NCBI GenBank assembly: GCA_964568355.1
Contig: CAZMRK010000810.1
Span: 1 to 11,192 of the forward strand
Direction of reading: 5' to 3'
DNA length: 11,192 bases
Origin: JAJPJX01 sp964568355
GTDB lineage: Bacteria > Acidobacteriota > Terriglobia > Bryobacterales > Bryobacteraceae
Part shown: in pieces, positions 1 through 7,240 of the stretch
Numbering within the stretch: the first letter of the stretch is position 1
Layout: each line of letters starts with the position of its first letter
The notes under the pieces: model-generated
Told to the model about the DNA's origin: nothing
Database searches by the model: none
The model's input: the letters and a program-made list of their open reading frames with translations, nothing else
Made by a program: the position numbers and the translations under genes

Positions 1-1
1 C

Positions 2-792
<791 letters not shown>

Positions 793-796
<4 letters not shown>

Positions 797-1413
797 CTCA
801 CGAACGCATCTCTGCTCCCGCCCCCGCCGAGCCGGCGCGGGTCTCTCACGGCACTTTTCTGCAGCGCGCCTGCAATTGTCCCGGAGGCGCCGAAGACTGC
901 GAGGAGTGCAAATCCAAGGGCCCCATGCAGCGGCACTCCACTGCTCCCGCCTCGCACATCCCTGCCTCGGTACACCAGACGCTCAGCCGCGGCGGCGCGC
1001 CGCTCGAAGCTTCCACGCGCAGCTTCATGGAAGCCCGCTTCGGCCACGATTTCAGCCGCGTGCGCGTCCACACCGACGACCAGGCCTCCGAATCGGCCCG
1101 CGCCGTCCATGCCGATGCCTACACCGTCGGCCGCGACATCGCCTTCCGCAGCGGCCTCTACGCGCCTTCCAGCACCCAGGGCCGAGCCTTGCTGGCGCAC
1201 GAATTGGCCCACGTCGTCCAGCAATCCTCCGGAGCCGCCCTCCCGCAGGGAATCGATGCCGGCCCCGCCGACCCGCTCGAAATCGCCGCTACCAACATGG
1301 CGAGCCAGGCCCTCACTGCCACGCCACCGGCGCCATCCACGCTTCCGAACCGTAACGAGCCGTTACCGAGCCGCGACCGTAAGGGAGCGGTCCCCGAGGT
1401 CCCCCATGTCTGA
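793..1413 (+). CDS. DUF4157 protein, putative zinc metallopeptidase associated with eCIS
   Basis: This 206-aa protein has the DUF4157 signature: an N-terminal LQRACNC...CEEC stretch (Cys27, 29, 36, 39), a basic linker, then SFMEARFGHDFSRVRVHTD (about 77-95) and the zincin-type helix HELAHVVQQ (136-144), in which His136, Glu137 and His140 form HExxH. The four Cys could bind a second metal. No signal peptide or membrane segment is visible. The start ATG at 793 overlaps the ATPase stop and has GAGG at 783-786 six bases upstream. DUF4157 domains are known to be frequent in eCIS loci, often as N-terminal modules of large toxins; here the domain stands alone with no toxin region. Possible roles are a loaded cargo, a cargo adaptor, or a maturation protease; the sequence does not decide. 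The last ~20 residues (NRNEPLPSRDRKGAVPEVPH) look unrelated to the domain and coincide with an inverted-repeat element, so the native C-terminus may have been altered. Confidence 0.9.
1352..1392. repeat. Short two-hairpin inverted-repeat element (REP-like) in the 3' end of the DUF4157 gene
   Basis: Two small inverted repeats lie side by side: GTAACG (1352-1357) with CGTTAC (1361-1366) around a 3-base loop, and GACCG (1375-1379) with CGGTC (1388-1392) around an 8-base loop. The core CCGCGACCGTAAGGGAGCGG (1371-1390) is read in frame as the peptide SRDRKGAV. From memory, this core and its translation recur in intergenic DNA and in spurious or extended proteins of Acidobacteriota and some Planctomycetota. 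Only one copy is in this window, so repetition in the genome is inference. It ends 13 bases before the start of the next gene and could influence coupling or mRNA stability. Confidence 0.55.
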
Positions 1414-1660
1414 TCTCGAAATCCAGCACCTCCGCCTCACCTTCCGCAATGCCCAGGGCCACGAGCACCGCATCGCGCCTATCGCCGAGCGCGCCATGGC
1501 CATGCTGGCCGAGCGTATGGATGAGCGCGCGCGCCGTGCCGCTTCCGCGCCGCCCGATTCTGCGCCCCCGGTGCAGGTCGATCTCACCACCACTGGAGAC
1601 GAGCAGGCCGCTCGCCAGATCGCCGATGCCTGCCTCGACGCCCTGGCCTTGAGGTTATAA
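1406..1660 (+). CDS. Small conserved-position protein, possible Afp6/Pvc6 (DUF5908-type) equivalent
   Basis: An 84-aa, charged, probably helical protein. I chose the ATG at 1406 (MSDLEIQHLRLTF...) rather than more upstream starts because those lie inside the DUF4157 gene in another frame. GAGG at 1396-1399 sits six bases upstream, and the gene overlaps the DUF4157 stop by eight bases. Visible parts are a short beta-like start (LEIQHLRLTF), a long amphipathic helix rich in Arg, Glu, Met and Ala (about 25-46), a Pro/Ser/Ala linker, and a C-terminal helix ending in LDALALRL. Its place directly before the tube-type and LysM genes matches Afp6/Pvc6, whose small DUF5908 members begin with a similar alternating hydrophobic strand, but the similarity I can see is weak. 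A role in baseplate or tube assembly is inference from position alone. Confidence 0.7.
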   Translation: MSDLEIQHLRLTFRNAQGHEHRIAPIAERAMAMLAERMDERARRAASAPPDSAPPVQVDLTTTGDEQAARQIADACLDALALRL

Positions 1661-1662
1661 CC

Positions 1663-2319
1663 ATGGCTGCACTCAAAGGCGCATTCATCAATCTTGGCGC
1701 GGGCCTCCTCGGAGCGCTCCCCAACATCGTGGTCTTTCAGTTCAATCCCGACCGCATGACCCGCACGCCCAAGCTGGTACGCCCGCCCGCGCCCGATACC
1801 GGCGCCGGCCAGCGCAATACCAGCGAGCAGCCCGGCAAACCCAGCGAATCGATCAGCTTCACGCTCAAAATCGATGCGTCGGATCAGCTCGCCTCCGGCA
1901 ACCCCATCGCCGCCGCCAGCGGCATCCTGCCCACGCTCTCCGCCCTTGAAATGCTCATGCTCCCCCAAAGCGCCCTCACCATCGACCTGTTCAGTCTCTC
2001 CGGCGGTCCGGCGCCCGCGACCCATCCGCCCGATAAGCTGCCCACCGTGCTCTTCTTCTGGGGACCGCTGCGCATCGTTCCCGTGAACGTCACCAGCCTG
2101 AGCATCAATGAAATGCTCTATGACACGCTGCTCAATCCCGTGCGCGCGGAGGTCAACGTCAACATCGAAGTGCTCACGCCGGACCAGATCGGCTCCGGCG
2201 ATACCTTCGCTCTCGGCGCGTACAACTACACCCTGGGCGTCAAGCAGGTGATGGCGGCGCTCAATCTGGCCAATGCGGTCGAAATCGGAGTCAGCTCCGC
2301 GCTCTCGTTCTCTTTATGA
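1663..2319 (+). CDS. CIS tube-type protein (N-terminal domain of Afp7/Pvc7 class), tube initiator or hub adaptor
   Basis: This 218-aa protein shows the landmarks of the contractile injection system tube family: VVFQFNPDRMTRT (23-35), SISFTLKIDASD (63-74), a GILPTLSALEMLMLP segment (87-101), PTVLFFWGPLRIVPVNVTS (127-145) and the closing LNPVRAEVNVNIEVLT (157-172). Such proteins have the tube fold also found in Hcp and gp19, and in Afp/PVC they sit at the join between the baseplate hub and the inner tube. In Afp7/Pvc7 a LysM module follows in the same chain; here the C-terminal tail (173-218) is a hydrophobic Ala/Leu-rich segment without LysM, and the LysM domain is encoded by the next gene. 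The ATG at 1663 follows the upstream stop by two bases, with GAGG at 1651-1654 eight bases ahead. It is probably co-translated with the LysM gene and acts in the assembled particle. Confidence 0.88.
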   Translation: MAALKGAFINLGAGLLGALPNIVVFQFNPDRMTRTPKLVRPPAPDTGAGQRNTSEQPGKPSESISFTLKIDASDQLASGNPIAAASGILPTLSALEMLMLPQSALTIDLFSLSGGPAPATHPPDKLPTVLFFWGPLRIVPVNVTSLSINEMLYDTLLNPVRAEVNVNIEVLTPDQIGSGDTFALGAYNYTLGVKQVMAALNLANAVEIGVSSALSFSL

Positions 2320-2321
2320 GG
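2318..2321 (+). promoter_or_regulatory. Ribosome binding site that fixes the LysM gene start
   Basis: GAGG overlaps the TGA of the tube-type gene (2317-2319) and lies five bases before the ATG at 2327. It supports this start over the in-frame ATG at 2273, and its overlap with the stop suggests re-initiation by the same ribosome. Confidence 0.6.
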
Positions 2322-2326
2322 CCATC

Positions 2327-2605
2327 ATGATCTTTAAAGGCAGCCGCTACGCCAAAACCGGAATCTACGAGGTGGCCGGACCGAACGGCCAGCCGGTGAA
2401 AGCCCTGGCCATTCGCGTCATTCCCGATCGGCCCGCCGGCTTTTTCCATACGTTCCGCGCCGATGAGCGCCTGGATCTGTTGGCCTATCGCTTTTATCGC
2501 AATCCCGAAAAGTTCTGGCTCATCGCCGACGCCAACACGGAGATGGACCCGGAGGATCTGTTGCAGCCCGGCCGCCTGCTGCGTATCCCGCCGGATGTGA
2601 CATGA
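2327..2605 (+). CDS. LysM-like baseplate hub protein (GpX/Afp7 C-terminal module)
   Basis: A 92-aa protein starting MIFKGSRYAKTG. The ATG at 2327 is preferred over an in-frame ATG at 2273 because it is preceded by GAGG (2318-2321) at five bases, avoids a 47-base overlap with the tube gene and removes an unconserved Ser/Arg-rich leader. After a beta-rich N-terminal half (residues 12-32), the C-terminal half (about 40-89) reads as a LysM fold: FHTFRADERLDLLAYRFY, then WLIADANTEMDPEDLLQPG and LLRIPP. In tail-like machines such LysM proteins bind inside the baseplate and hold the hub to the tube; they are not thought to bind peptidoglycan. Together with the preceding gene it appears to supply in two chains what Afp7/Pvc7 has in one. 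The stop lies 17 bases before the next start, the widest gap in the window. Confidence 0.88.
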   Translation: MIFKGSRYAKTGIYEVAGPNGQPVKALAIRVIPDRPAGFFHTFRADERLDLLAYRFYRNPEKFWLIADANTEMDPEDLLQPGRLLRIPPDVT

Positions 2606-2622
2606 AGGATATCGCCTGAGCT

Positions 2623-3840
2623 ATGGCCGACAAGGCATACCAGCTTTTTCTGAACGGCGAAGCGGTGGACCAGTCAGTATATGGAGACGTTGTGTCGTTA
2701 ACGGTGGAAGAAAATACGGGCGTTGCCGGCGCGCTGCATCTGCGCCTGGCGCTCACCAAGCAGGACGACGGCACCTGGAACTATCTCGACGACGCGCGCC
2801 TCACCCCCTTCGGAAAAATCGGAGCCAAAATCGGCTTCCAGGGCGGCGGAGGCCTTGCCGGCGCGCTCGGCGGCGCTCTGGGCGGAGCCGGCGATAGCCC
2901 GCTCGAGCCCGTCTTCGATGGCTACATCACCGCGCTCGACGTCTCGCTCGGCAGCCAGCCCAACGAGACCTTCCTCGACGTCCACGCCATGGATACCGCC
3001 GTCCTCATGAGCCTCCAGGAAAAAGTGGCCGCTTGGCCCGATCTCTCCGATAGCGATATCGTGCAGCAGATTGTCGCGGCTTACGGCGTCGCGGTCCAGG
3101 CCGATTCCACGCCCACCGTTCATCAGCAGGACGACACCACCATCATCCAGCGCGGCACCGATATCCAGTTCGTCCGCGACCTGGCCCGCCGCAACGGCGT
3201 GGAGTTCTATTTCGAAACCGACAAGGACTCCGGCGAGGTCCAGGCCTTCTTCCGTGCGCCCAATCTCGAAGGCACCCCGCAGCCCGATCTCGCCATCCAG
3301 TTCGGCGAGCAAAGCAACCTGCAAAAATTCTCGGTACGCCTGGAAGGCCAGCGCCCCACCGCGGTCCAGACCGCCCAGATGGATATCTCCAGCGCCTCGC
3401 CCAATACCGCCGAGGTCTCCGATACCCAATTCGCGCGCCTTGGCGCCACCGACGACAACACACTCATTACCGGCGGCGCTTCCACGGCCGCTGCCAATGC
3501 CTCGCCGCAGATTCTGGTCTTGGGCGCCCCTTCGAGCGACCCCACCGAACTCCAGACCATGGCCCAGGCCGTGCGCGACGAGGCCGCCTGGTTTCTCCAT
3601 GCCAGCGGCGAAATCAATAGCGATGCCTATGGCGCCGTGCTGCGCCCCCATCGCCTGGTGCTCATCAAGGGGGCCGGCACCCAGTACAGCGGCAAGTATT
3701 ACGTTACCCGCGTGGTCCACGAAATCAAGACCGGCGGAGCTTATCACCAGACCTTCGAGGCCCGCCGCAATGCGCGCGACCTCGATGGCAGCGAACAGTT
3801 TGGCTCGGGCGGCCTCGGGCTGCCCATTCCGGGACTCTGA
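2623..3840 (+). CDS. Spike hub protein, phage late control D / gp27-like (N-terminal half of Afp8/VgrG class)
   Basis: This 405-aa protein has the gp27/GpD fold of VgrG-type spikes. The clearest landmark is the block QQDDTTIIQRGTDIQFVRDL followed by ARRNGVEFYFETD (168-200), typical of phage late control D and VgrG proteins. Before it come GYITALDVSL (100-109) and DIVQQIVAAYGV (145-156). The C-terminal part (326-387) resembles the second barrel, with LVLIKGAGTQYSGKYYVTRVVHEIK. Trimers of this fold form the hub that joins tube to spike at the centre of the baseplate. An odd feature is a Gly/Ala/Leu-rich loop (73-91) inserted in the first barrel. In Afp8/Pvc8 and T6SS VgrG this region is fused to the OB-fold spike; here it ends and the spike is the next gene, joined by a TGATG stop-start overlap at 3838-3842. 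An AAGGA at 2605-2609 is a possible though distant ribosome site. Confidence 0.93.
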   Translation: MADKAYQLFLNGEAVDQSVYGDVVSLTVEENTGVAGALHLRLALTKQDDGTWNYLDDARLTPFGKIGAKIGFQGGGGLAGALGGALGGAGDSPLEPVFDGYITALDVSLGSQPNETFLDVHAMDTAVLMSLQEKVAAWPDLSDSDIVQQIVAAYGVAVQADSTPTVHQQDDTTIIQRGTDIQFVRDLARRNGVEFYFETDKDSGEVQAFFRAPNLEGTPQPDLAIQFGEQSNLQKFSVRLEGQRPTAVQTAQMDISSASPNTAEVSDTQFARLGATDDNTLITGGASTAAANASPQILVLGAPSSDPTELQTMAQAVRDEAAWFLHASGEINSDAYGAVLRPHRLVLIKGAGTQYSGKYYVTRVVHEIKTGGAYHQTFEARRNARDLDGSEQFGSGGLGLPIPGL

Positions 3841-4538
3841 TGCCGATACAAATGGATGAAATCGTAGCCCGCCTGGTCGATCGCGTCGAAAGCCGCTACT
3901 ACGGTAAGTATCGCGGCCAGGTCACCGATAACAGCGATCCCCTCAACCTGGGCCGCGTGCGCGCCAAGGTCCCGCGCCTCCTGGGCGATGCCGATACCGG
4001 CTGGGCCGTGCCCGCCTTCCCCTATGGCGGCGCCAGCGAGCAGGGCTTTTTCATGATCCCGGATGTCGGCGCCGGCGTTTGGATCGAATTTGAAGAAGGC
4101 AATCTCAGCTATCCCATCTGGTCCGGTGTTTGGCACTCCAGCGGCACCATCCCCGAATCCGCCCAACCGGCGCAAAAAGTGCTCAAGACCAAAAGCGGTC
4201 ACAAGATCGTGCTCGATGACGACGCCGGCACGCTCACCATCACCGACAGCAACGGCAACAGCATCGCCATGGATTCGAGCGTCGTCAAAATCAGCGTCGG
4301 CAGCGCCACCAAAATCGTCATCGAGGCGCCCCAGATCGAGCTGGTCGAAAACGCCTCGCACCCCGTCGTTTTCGGCGACAACCTGATCCAGTATCTGAAC
4401 CAGATCGGCCAGATCTATCAGACCCATATGCATCCCGGCCAGAGCAATGCCGGAGGACCGGTCACCCCGGCGCCGCCCACGCCCCCCTTTCCGCCGGCCA
4501 CTCCCAGCCTGCTCTCCACCAAGGTGAAGACCGGATAA
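3840..4538 (+). CDS. Baseplate spike protein, gp5/GpV-like OB-fold with beta-rich shaft (C-terminal half of Afp8/VgrG class)
   Basis: This 232-aa protein starts with a helix (about 1-20), then the Phage_base_V type OB-fold: YGKYRGQVTDNSDPLNLGRV (21-40), RAKVPRLLGD, WAVPAFPYGG and FFMIPDVGAGVWIEFEEGN (70-88), then PIWSGVWH. From about 112 to 175 the chain has short alternating beta strands (HKIVLDDD, TLTITDSNGNSIAMDSS, VVKISVGS, KIVIEAP, IELVENA) as in trimeric beta-helix spike shafts. A helix (NLIQYLNQIGQIYQ, 181-194) leads to HMHPG (196-200) and a Pro-rich tail ending STKVKTG. As a trimer it should form the piercing spike. HxH motifs at the tips of P2 GpV and related spikes bind iron; HMH could do the same, but it precedes a 34-residue tail, so this is uncertain. 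The start overlaps the hub gene stop by one base. Confidence 0.92.
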   Translation: MPIQMDEIVARLVDRVESRYYGKYRGQVTDNSDPLNLGRVRAKVPRLLGDADTGWAVPAFPYGGASEQGFFMIPDVGAGVWIEFEEGNLSYPIWSGVWHSSGTIPESAQPAQKVLKTKSGHKIVLDDDAGTLTITDSNGNSIAMDSSVVKISVGSATKIVIEAPQIELVENASHPVVFGDNLIQYLNQIGQIYQTHMHPGQSNAGGPVTPAPPTPPFPPATPSLLSTKVKTG

Positions 4539-4547
4539 GGAACGCCT

Positions 4548-4937
4548 ATGCCTGACCAGACCAACCTGAACGAACCGCGCTTTCTGGATTACCCCTATGG
4601 CGTCAGCGGCAACGGCACGCCCAACACCACGCCTGCCGACGACCATCTGCGCGATCTCATCCTCCAGGTGCTGTTCACCAACCCGGGCGAGCGCGTCAAT
4701 CTCCCCGAATTCGGCGTCGGCGTCCAGCGTCTGGTCTTTGCCCCCAACAGCGACGCCCTGCGCTCCAGCGTGCAGTTTCTCGTCACCACCAATCTGCGCA
4801 AGTGGCTCGGTGACCGCATCTCCGTCGATCAGGTAAACGTCAGCAGCAACCCCGGCGAAGAGAACACCATCACCATCGAGATCGCTTACACCGTAAAGCA
4901 GACGCTCCAGCAGCAGCGTGTCGAGGTCCAGGTCTGA
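4548..4937 (+). CDS. gp25-like baseplate wedge protein (Afp9/Pvc9 class)
   Basis: This 129-aa protein matches the gp25/TssE/GpW family in length and core: DDHLRDLILQVLFTNPGERV (31-50) followed by NLPEFGVGVQRLVF (51-64), which includes the conserved N/TPGER...PEFG element, and then SVQFLVTTNLRKWL (75-88). The C-terminal beta part (ENTITIEIAYTVKQT) is also typical. In contractile machines this protein sits in the baseplate wedge near the hub and helps start sheath polymerisation through a handshake-like domain resembling sheath subunits. The ATG at 4548 is preceded by AAGGA (4537-4541) at six bases, and the upstream stop is nine bases before. In Afp and PVC the next gene after this one is the PAAR tip; here the J protein follows after two bases, so no PAAR gene fits at this joint. 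Confidence 0.94.
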   Translation: MPDQTNLNEPRFLDYPYGVSGNGTPNTTPADDHLRDLILQVLFTNPGERVNLPEFGVGVQRLVFAPNSDALRSSVQFLVTTNLRKWLGDRISVDQVNVSSNPGEENTITIEIAYTVKQTLQQQRVEVQV

Positions 4938-4939
4938 AC

Positions 4940-7240
4940 ATGGCCGCTTTTGTTCCCAGTCTGAACTGTCCCGACCCCAAGCTCCGCGGCGCGCAGGGGA
5001 TCCAGCGCGTCGCCGTGGACGATGGCCACGCCCGCCTGATCGTCACGTTCTTCAACCCGATCGATCTGCCGCAGCAGTCCTATCTGCTGCAGGCATCGAG
5101 CTACGTCCTCACCGGCGGCAGCCGGCTCTTTCCGCGCGTGCGCCAGGCGGAGCTGGTCACCGGCAGCCCGCCCGCCGCCTCCAACCAGGTCGCGCTCACG
5201 CTCGATACCGAGGGCGATTTCTCTATCTACACCCTCACCGTCACCGGTCCGGACATCGACCCCTTCTTCTCCAGCCGCCAGCTTCGCTTCCGTCTGGCCT
5301 GCGAGGATCGCTTCGATTGCCGCGCCGTTCCCGCCGCTGCTCCGCCCGAGCCCGAGATCCCCGTAGTCATCGACTATCTCGCCAAGGACTACGCCGGCTT
5401 CCGCCAGGCCCTGCTCGATTTCCTCCCGACCCGCCTGCCCGCCTGGACCGAGCGCAGCGAGGCCGATCTCGGCATGATGCTGCTCGAACTGCTGGCGGCC
5501 ACCGCCGACAACCTCAGCTACATGCAGGACCGCGTCGGCAACGAAGCCTTCGTCGGTACGGCCACCCAGCGCCGCAGCGTCGCCGGCCACCTCGCGTTGC
5601 TCGGCTACCAGATGGATCAGGGAGCCTCCGCGCACACCTGGCTGCAATTTCAGGTCGGCTCGGACATGACCATCCCCTCCGAGATGACCGTGCAGGTGAG
5701 CAACCGCCCGCAGCGTGACTCCGATCCGCTCCTCATCTTCGAGACCCTGGGCGGCGGCCGTCTCTTTGCCGCTCATGCCGAGATCCGTCTGGCCACCTTC
5801 GGTAACGCTGATTGCTGCCTCCCCGCCGATGCTCTGGACGCCGTCGTCGCCGGCAATTTCCCGGATCTCCGCGCCGGAGACGATCTGCTCTTCGATAACG
5901 GCAGCGGCCGGCGCGATATCGTCCGTCTCACCTCGGTCGCCCTGCTGCCCGCTGCATCTCCTCCCGGCTCGCCCCCGCAAGGCCCGCTCACCCGAATCGC
6001 CTGGTCGGCCTCCACGCCGCTCTCCGGCGATTACTGCGCCTCCGCGACGCGCATCAGCGGCAACCTGGCGCTCGCCACCCATGGCGAGACCGTGCAGGAA
6101 CTGCCGCGCTCCATCGCCGAGGTGCAGCAGCAGCCGCGTCTGCGAGTGCGCCTGCAAAACTCCCCGCTGGCCTACCTCGATACTGAAATCGCCGCATTGG
6201 CTCCTGGCTGGACCGCGCCCGCTGCCGGCTTCACCGCCCGCGCCTCCCGCAGCGTCAGCACGCTGCGCGTCAAAATCGGCGCCGACGTATGGGACGAACG
6301 CCCTACCCTGCTCGAAAGCCGCGGCGATGATCACGTCTTTCGCGTGGAAATCGACGATGACGGAGCCGCCACGCTGGTCTTCGGCGATAACACCTTCGGG
6401 GCTCGCCCGCCGGCCAGCGCTCTCATCGCTCCCACATACCGCATCGGCGGCGGCAAGGCCGGCAATCTCGGCGCCGATACGCTCACCGAGCTGCGCACCT
6501 CGCTGCCCGGCGTGCTGGCGGTGACCAACCCGCTGCCCGCTACCGGCGGACGCGATCGTGAATCGCGCGACCAGGCTCGCCGCACCGCACCCGCCACATT
6601 TCAGAAACCGCTGGTCGCCGTCACGGCCGCCGACTACCAGGCCGCTGCCACCGAGTTCACCGACCTCAGCGGCGCCCACCCCATCCAGCGCGCCAACGCC
6701 TCGTTCCGCTGGACCGGCAGTTGGCTTACCGTGCTCCTCACGCTCGATCTCAAAGGCGGCGGAGCCGTCGATCCCGCGCTCCGTGCCGCGTTCCTCGAAT
6801 ATCTCGACGGCCGCCGTCTTGCCGGCTACGACCTGGAACTTGCTCCGGCCGTCTATCTTCCCGTGGATCTGGCCATCGAGTTCTGCCCGCTGTCCGGCTT
6901 CCTTGCCGCCGATATCACCCAGCGCCTGCTCGAGACCTTCAGCTCCGGCGCTCTGCCCGGCGGGCGCAAGGGCTTTTTCCATCCCGACAATTTCACCTTC
7001 GGCGACCCTCTGTTCGTCAGCCGCATCTACGCCGCTGCCTCAGCCGTCGCCGGCGTGGAGTCCGCCCAAATCACCCGCCTGGCTCGCCTCCATGCCGCCA
7101 ACCCGGAAGACGAGACCGCCGTGAATCTCAAACAGGGTTATCTGGCCGCCGGTCCCGACCAGATCATTCGCCTGGATAACGACCGTAACCAGCCCGAGAA
7201 CGGGGCCCTCTCCATCCAGCCCAAGGAGAAATCGCTGTGA
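4940..7240 (+). CDS. Baseplate J-family wedge protein 1 (Afp11/Pvc11 class, 'putative baseplate assembly protein')
   Basis: A 766-aa protein. After an N-terminal beta-rich region (about 18-120) comes the family's entry block: VVIDYLAKDYAGFRQALLDF (142-161), then WTERSEADLGMMLLELLAAT (169-188) and LSYMQDRVGNEAFVGTATQ (192-210). The J core appears as TLLESRGDDHVF (456-467), LVFGDNTFGARPP (479-491), YRIGGGKAGNL (500-510) and NPLPATGGRDRESRDQARR (530-548), then VTAADYQAAA (561-570). Such proteins, counterparts of T4 gp6 and P2 GpJ, form the wedge ring around the hub and pass the trigger to the sheath. Length fits eCIS members and is far above P2 GpJ (about 300 aa). The ATG at 4940 is two bases after the gp25 stop; its ribosome site is weak (GAGG at 4923-4926), which suggests coupling to the upstream gene. 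It is a paralogue of the following gene. Confidence 0.93.
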   Translation: MAAFVPSLNCPDPKLRGAQGIQRVAVDDGHARLIVTFFNPIDLPQQSYLLQASSYVLTGGSRLFPRVRQAELVTGSPPAASNQVALTLDTEGDFSIYTLTVTGPDIDPFFSSRQLRFRLACEDRFDCRAVPAAAPPEPEIPVVIDYLAKDYAGFRQALLDFLPTRLPAWTERSEADLGMMLLELLAATADNLSYMQDRVGNEAFVGTATQRRSVAGHLALLGYQMDQGASAHTWLQFQVGSDMTIPSEMTVQVSNRPQRDSDPLLIFETLGGGRLFAAHAEIRLATFGNADCCLPADALDAVVAGNFPDLRAGDDLLFDNGSGRRDIVRLTSVALLPAASPPGSPPQGPLTRIAWSASTPLSGDYCASATRISGNLALATHGETVQELPRSIAEVQQQPRLRVRLQNSPLAYLDTEIAALAPGWTAPAAGFTARASRSVSTLRVKIGADVWDERPTLLESRGDDHVFRVEIDDDGAATLVFGDNTFGARPPASALIAPTYRIGGGKAGNLGADTLTELRTSLPGVLAVTNPLPATGGRDRESRDQARRTAPATFQKPLVAVTAADYQAAATEFTDLSGAHPIQRANASFRWTGSWLTVLLTLDLKGGGAVDPALRAAFLEYLDGRRLAGYDLELAPAVYLPVDLAIEFCPLSGFLAADITQRLLETFSSGALPGGRKGFFHPDNFTFGDPLFVSRIYAAASAVAGVESAQITRLARLHAANPEDETAVNLKQGYLAAGPDQIIRLDNDRNQPENGALSIQPKEKSL
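7223..7228 (+). promoter_or_regulatory. Ribosome binding site supporting a GTG start for the second J gene
   Basis: AAGGAG lies inside the end of the first J gene, eight bases before the GTG at 7237. It supports GTG as the true start although no ATG is close by. Confidence 0.7.

Noticed and set aside
1375..1392. Hairpin near the end of the DUF4157 gene as an intrinsic terminator
   Set aside because: The stem has only five pairs, no T-run follows, and the operon continues without a break.
2273..2326. Upstream in-frame ATG for the LysM gene
   Set aside because: It would overlap the tube-type gene by 47 bases, adds a Ser/Arg-rich leader unlike the family and lacks a ribosome site, whereas the ATG at 2327 has GAGG five bases before it.
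2602..2619. Tiny ATGA-overlapping frame encoding MKDIA between the LysM and hub genes
   Set aside because: Five codons with no ribosome site of its own; it fills the 17-base gap by chance, though re-initiation through it cannot be excluded.
2698..3747. 349-codon antisense open frame opposite the GpD hub gene
   Set aside because: No recognisable domain and fully covered by a gene with clear late-control-D motifs.
4886..6982. 698-codon antisense open frame opposite the first J gene
   Set aside because: It lies wholly opposite well-supported genes, has Gly/Ala/Arg/Glu-rich composition without any motif, and follows from the strong G/C third-position bias of the plus-strand genes.
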